A program made the position numbers and the translations under genes. A stretch of 64,000 bases of DNA from assembly GCA_019843655.1 (NCBI GenBank), contig JACDQD010000010.1, positions 9,717,637 to 9,781,636 of the forward strand. Direction: 5' to 3'. Each line of letters opens with the position of its first letter. Position 1 is the first letter of the stretch. This stretch comes from Lethocerus indicus (Eukaryota; Arthropoda; Insecta; Hemiptera; Belostomatidae). Shown one piece after another: positions 59,775 to 64,000 of this stretch. Below the pieces are notes generated by a model. That model did no database searches and was not told where the DNA came from. It saw only the letters and a list, made by a program, of their open reading frames with translations.

Positions 59775-61029
59775 CGGCAGGTTAGAGGGAAGGGATCCGT
59801 CTTGAGTTTGTAACTGTCGTATTTCAACGTCCCCTCGGACGGACAAAGGCTGCGGGGCCGTGGCTGGACGTTAATATTAACGAGGCGGCGATTAGCCCCC
59901 GCCCCCACGACAATGATAAACAAGCAACTCATTAGACAACAATGAGTCCCCCCGCTTCGCTCGAACGGGAGGGCCACCAGTCAAACCGAGCCGGGGATTA
60001 CGCCCGAACTGTCCACCGGCCCCCTGTTCTGTCTTCAACAACTCTGAAATGACCTTACGGTAAAACGGAGGCACAGCAACATTTCATGCTACCGCCTACT
60101 TCACTCTCAGACCACTGTAGTATACAAAAGCGGGGTTAGACAAAGAGAATGTATAGGATTCGAAATGTATACCTACAGCTAGATTGAGCCCAAGGTGAAT
60201 GGAAAATAAATTAATTCAATTCGCCTGGCAGTATGATAGAAGAACGTGCTCTGAGGCCAACAAGACGAGAGAACGAACCAAAAAAAAATCGGACTTTTTC
60301 CGCCCATAAATCGGCTTTTCTCCGCCGATCCGGTTTTCACCATATCAAGTTGCCAAATCAAAATCCTGTCACTACAGCGCGACCCGCGTCATGTCTCGCT
60401 CCCCTGATTAATCAGTTCGCGTTTTATCGCCAAATCATCGGACCTTAAAGCGAAACAATAAAACACTTTTTTTTCCACTTAACGCCCGCTTGATACCAGT
60501 ATGTAGGCCAGCTGGCAGGTTTTGGAACGTTTTTGACAGGGAGTCGGACCCTGATAGTGGAACCAGAAACGTCCCGAAAGTGAGAACTGCCTTCTTTCTA
60601 ACGAGACAGCACTTCTTCTAACATGACGCAATTGTTTTTTCAAACACGTACAACAATAACGACGAGATTGTTTCATTTCTCCACTTATTTTTCAGTTCGA
60701 ACATACAATACAGTCCCCGCACTTTCCACCGCCATTATGATGAACGATGCGTACACTACCATTCAATCTTTCTGTCCAGCCAGAGGGTTGATGGTAGCTG
60801 CTTTACATCCATCACGATAATAGCCAACGGGTAGATCGACGAGTTTTGGCACAAATGTTTTGCCCTATTTTCGCTTTTATTCTTTAGCATAAGCGTATAA
60901 GTGTTTGTAGCGCTTATTTAAAGTAAAATAACTTTCTTCACAAGTTAATCGATTTCTTTGTGATTTTTGGAAGAACCAAAAGTCTGCTTAAAATTGAATA
61001 CCGCAGTTCTGTGTATTTCCTAGCCGTGA

Positions 61030-61100
61030 AGTCCTACTGGCGCTGGAGAGAAGCCGAAACCGTTCTATCTCAAGACCAGACGAGGAAAGAGCGAACACAA
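61030..61100 (+). repeat. Decayed copy of the hammerhead-like repeat
   Basis: gtcctactggcgctggagag, agccgaaaccgttcta, caagaccaga, cgaggaaagagcgaacaca follow the family consensus order with many changes. GGTC has become GTTC and the CTGAAGA box is lost. Confidence 0.45.
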
Positions 61101-62808
61101 CGGCGCGGGTTCATATATTTCCAAGTACCGACTTAACGCCCCGACTAGCAAACACACGCGTAACGGTCTCATATCCTCCCGTCATTAAGTCCTCCGCCGG
61201 CTTAATTAAGTAGAGAGTTCGAAGAACGTCCCCCCGAGCTCGGGACAAATATGCGAGGCCGCGTTTTCAAACTCGAAGACGATGCCGAGAAGTTTGCCTA
61301 ATAACGAATGCAATTTCCCAGAGTCGGTGCTACGTTGCACCATAGCAAACAACATTCGCAATTAGAAAAGTAGGACCTGAACTATACTCCTGGATCCACT
61401 CAGAACTAGTGTTACAAAATATTAATTATTAAGAAACAAGACTCTCTTATTTAAATCCTAAATCAATTATTAATTAGAACCTTACCTTGCAATGATGGAG
61501 AAACATTTAAAGTTATTTAGTGTAAGCAGTTGATAAAATATTTCATAAAAGATGGATGAATTCAGTACAATGCAATGTAAAGAGATAGACAAATTAACAT
61601 AATTAATGGAGAGAATTAATAACATTTACATAAAATACTACTTCGCAGTAGTTAAATAAAAACGAACCATAACAGTTATTTGCTCTCCACAAATCTAGAT
61701 AGAAATGATTAATTTTTACCCTTATTACTGAATTATACAGGGAATATGCTACTTACTGAGTTTACGGTATATTTTGAAGAATATCAGTAACCCTCAAATC
61801 TACGGAGATTTGGAGAGGAGGAAGAAAAGAAGGAAATATTTATTCAACATTACAGTCGGGAAATGAAACTCCGGCTGAAATATTTGAGAAGGCCTGGGAT
61901 ATGAAAAACAAGCAGCTCATTAGGGTCAGCCTCTCGACCGCACCCAGTCGCCCCATTCGCTCAGCCGAAAAGGATACGATATTCGAAATTTCGAAGTATA
62001 TCACCAATATACTTATTTCGGTGCGATATGTCGGGCCTAAATAGCTAAAAAGAGGCGGCAGTGGGACGCGCTCAATGACTGAAGAGTTCGAGAAAAACCA
62101 ACGTCATTCGCCCTAATATATCGAATGTTTTATTCGGAACTTGCAGCTTGAAGACTATTACCACGTGGACTATGTAACTTAGAAGGTACGTTGAGACTGA
62201 CTAACGCCAAAGCTGCAGTCAATAAAGCGGTACCGGAAATTTGAGCACTTCAGACGGTTCCAGGAGCGGAAGAACCCTTGACCCCAAAACGTAAATCCTC
62301 GGCTCTCCTCCGCACGAATATATCCGTTTCCTTCCGAACCATATTCTCCTTCGCATTTCCAAGAACAGAATACAAGAAGATATATTTTCAGCGACCGATC
62401 AATCCACCGTTCATTCACTGGCCCATCTGAATATCCCTTCGGAAATAAATGATTCCAGTAGTTAAAGGAAAACCCTTGGTCCCAACAGTAAATCAGGAAT
62501 GATCTTTGGAGAGTTCCATTCACAAGCAATAGAAAATGTATTCCTATCGATTCGCAATGGATGCTCGAAGGAGGGTCAGGCGATATGAAATTTAAATATC
62601 TCCGTACCATTTCAATTTCGGGCGAGGATTCCAGGAGCCCCCCGGATACCTAACTGAATATTCCGGTGTTATTCCCTGGTGGGAACCCAGGACGGCGACC
62701 CTCAGAATCCTCGGGCAATGTATTCTTCGAGATAGCTGATGAATGATTAATGTTCGTTGGCGGTCAGGCCCCTTAAAATAAACTTACCGTACGTTATTTC
62801 GATCATCA

Positions 62809-62833
62809 CTCTTTTGCTAGACCGGTTTCGGCC
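62809..62833 (-). repeat. Short fragment of the hammerhead-like repeat
   Basis: cttttgctagaccggtttcggcc minus orientation: only the GGCCGAAACCGGTCTAGC block and a few flanking bases are kept. Confidence 0.55.
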
Positions 62834-64000
62834 ACTTAATTTTTAATCGGGAGTCGTTTGAGAGTATCCAGACAGCCACATAGGCATCCAATTTGGCCAA
62901 AAAACAATATAGCGAGCGGATACAGAAGATCGAAAAAACTATGTAAATTATATATTACGCTTTCTTTATTTCGTTCATAAAAATGACTGGTATTGTACAG
63001 ACAAAAATTAAAATTTCTCGAGTGAATTAGTACAGTACAGCAACCTTTATTTAAAAAGTGAAAATACGATTTAGTGTTGAATGAAGTGAAAGAAGCTGAA
63101 AGTATTACAGTGAAACAAGCGGTTTACTGAGGGCAGTTGAAACGCCAAGGTATTCTTAACAGAGGAAACCAAGATAATCTTATGGTGCCACTATCTGCGG
63201 AGAAAAAAAAATCCCTGTACCATGTTACGTTTTTACTGCAGCGTAGCGTTGAAAAACCTTATCGTAAGAATGCGAGTGACTGCAGAGTCGTTCGACACAT
63301 TTTCACAGTTCCATAAAATGATCCAAGATAAATGACAGCAGGAATATTTTAAAACCCATACGCTCAAAGAATAATTTTGAAACAAACAAAACCGCATACT
63401 TACTAGTACAATAACAGTACAAAAGATCGAAATTGGTTGTTAAAAGCTCGAAATAAAGCATTTTCTTTTACTACATCACTATTTTAAATGCTAGGTTTCA
63501 CTTGTAAGACTTATTGATAACACATTTTAATGAGCCATCGTTGTGAAGCATTTGTTAAGGAACAAACTACCTAGCTGACATTTAATTACTGCATATCCCG
63601 AATCTATTTTGATCATTAGGGGGATGAGGAATTCGAAGTCACCAGTGTGATTTGGGTCCGAAATAGTTTACCGGTCACGGCGGCTTCGGTCGAATTCTCC
63701 TTCAATCGGAAATTTGAATTAAATGTACGCAACGTTGTCTCAAAATACCCGAACCTATCCTCGGTCTCGGCTACCTTTCGGACCGAAGTTTATAACCGAA
63801 ATTACTTCAAATGAGAATACCCCCGGCATCGCGCGTTCTCCTCCCCTTATCAACTCAAATATTTATTCAGGTTCAACTGAATATTTCTCGAGAGAAACTC
63901 GCACGACGCCAGCACACTCACTAATTATTAAGTGAAATGATGAAAATCACGTTCATCACGAGAGGGGGAACTCTCAGAAGAAAGGATGGTCTCTCCTGCC

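Larger units (their letters stand above)
52783..64000. other. Intron-like or upstream region with GC islands and decayed repeats
   Basis: GC-rich islands lie near 52970-53330, 53750-54000, 56340-56490, 56830-57030, 58320-58620, 59690-60070 and 61120-61270. A plus-strand acceptor-like tract, gcttctttcttccccgcag, ends near 58521 before an open frame, but no donor or domain supports an exon. The 143-codon minus frame at 62179-62610 has no recognised domain. Several hammerhead-like repeat pieces are listed separately. 62850-64000 is plain, with nothing identified. Confidence 0.45.

Noticed and set aside
62179..62610. 143-codon minus-strand open frame
   Set aside because: Protein-like composition in places but no known motif and no splice or promoter support. 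Length is within chance for 64 kb.

Overview
This window looks like nuclear DNA of an animal, most likely an arthropod or other invertebrate. It has no dense gene order, no operons and no long coding frame: the longest open frame is 212 codons and resembles nothing I recognise. It is a mosaic of AT-rich stretches and GC-rich islands. By eye CpG is not obviously depleted, unlike typical vertebrate DNA. It also carries short interspersed repeats, microsatellites, a piggyBac-type MITE and Pol III promoter-like fragments. I cannot name the species.

Best reading of the layout: the window is largely intronic or intergenic, and several signals point to a gene read on the minus strand. The best exon candidate is 52672-52782 (minus): a strong acceptor, 111 nt, one open frame of phase 1-1, and a GTGAGT donor. 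Downstream on the same strand lie two textbook zero-length recursive splice sites (ratchet points), at 32740/32741 and 8122/8123. Each is a long pyrimidine tract ending in CAG directly abutting GTGAGT. Their spacing from the exon (about 20 kb) and from each other (about 25 kb) suits stepwise removal of one giant intron. Weaker micro-exon candidates are at 54470-54514, 42067-42169 and 2693-2736 (all minus).

The most distinctive repeat is a family of about 174 bp (best copies 33765-33938 plus, 23032-23175 minus; inverted pairs at 10313-10522 and 20331-20513; about ten decayed pieces). Its core is laid out like a hammerhead ribozyme: a CTGAAGA box, a short GGC/GCC hairpin, GAAA, then GGTC, enclosed by a conserved 4-bp GCTA/TAGC helix. 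It differs from the canonical fold by one extra base before helix II and by a very short helix III, which is self-complementary (ACCGGT) and could pair between two molecules. Penelope-like elements are known to carry such minimal hammerheads, but no reverse transcriptase is visible here.

Region by region: 1-8.1 kb holds GC islands, two old local duplications and one micro-exon candidate. 8.1-33 kb is intron-like, with the two recursive sites, two foldback repeats, a triplet of a 25-bp repeat (27.6-29.3 kb) and simple repeats. 33.7-35.4 kb is repeat-rich (hammerhead-like repeat, piggyBac-type MITE, 31-bp minisatellite). 35.4-52.6 kb is AT-rich spacer with GC islands, RFX-type X-box sites and a SINE-like head. 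52.6-64 kb has the exon candidate, several decayed repeats and an 85-bp duplication at 59 kb. All calls are by eye, without database searches or folding.
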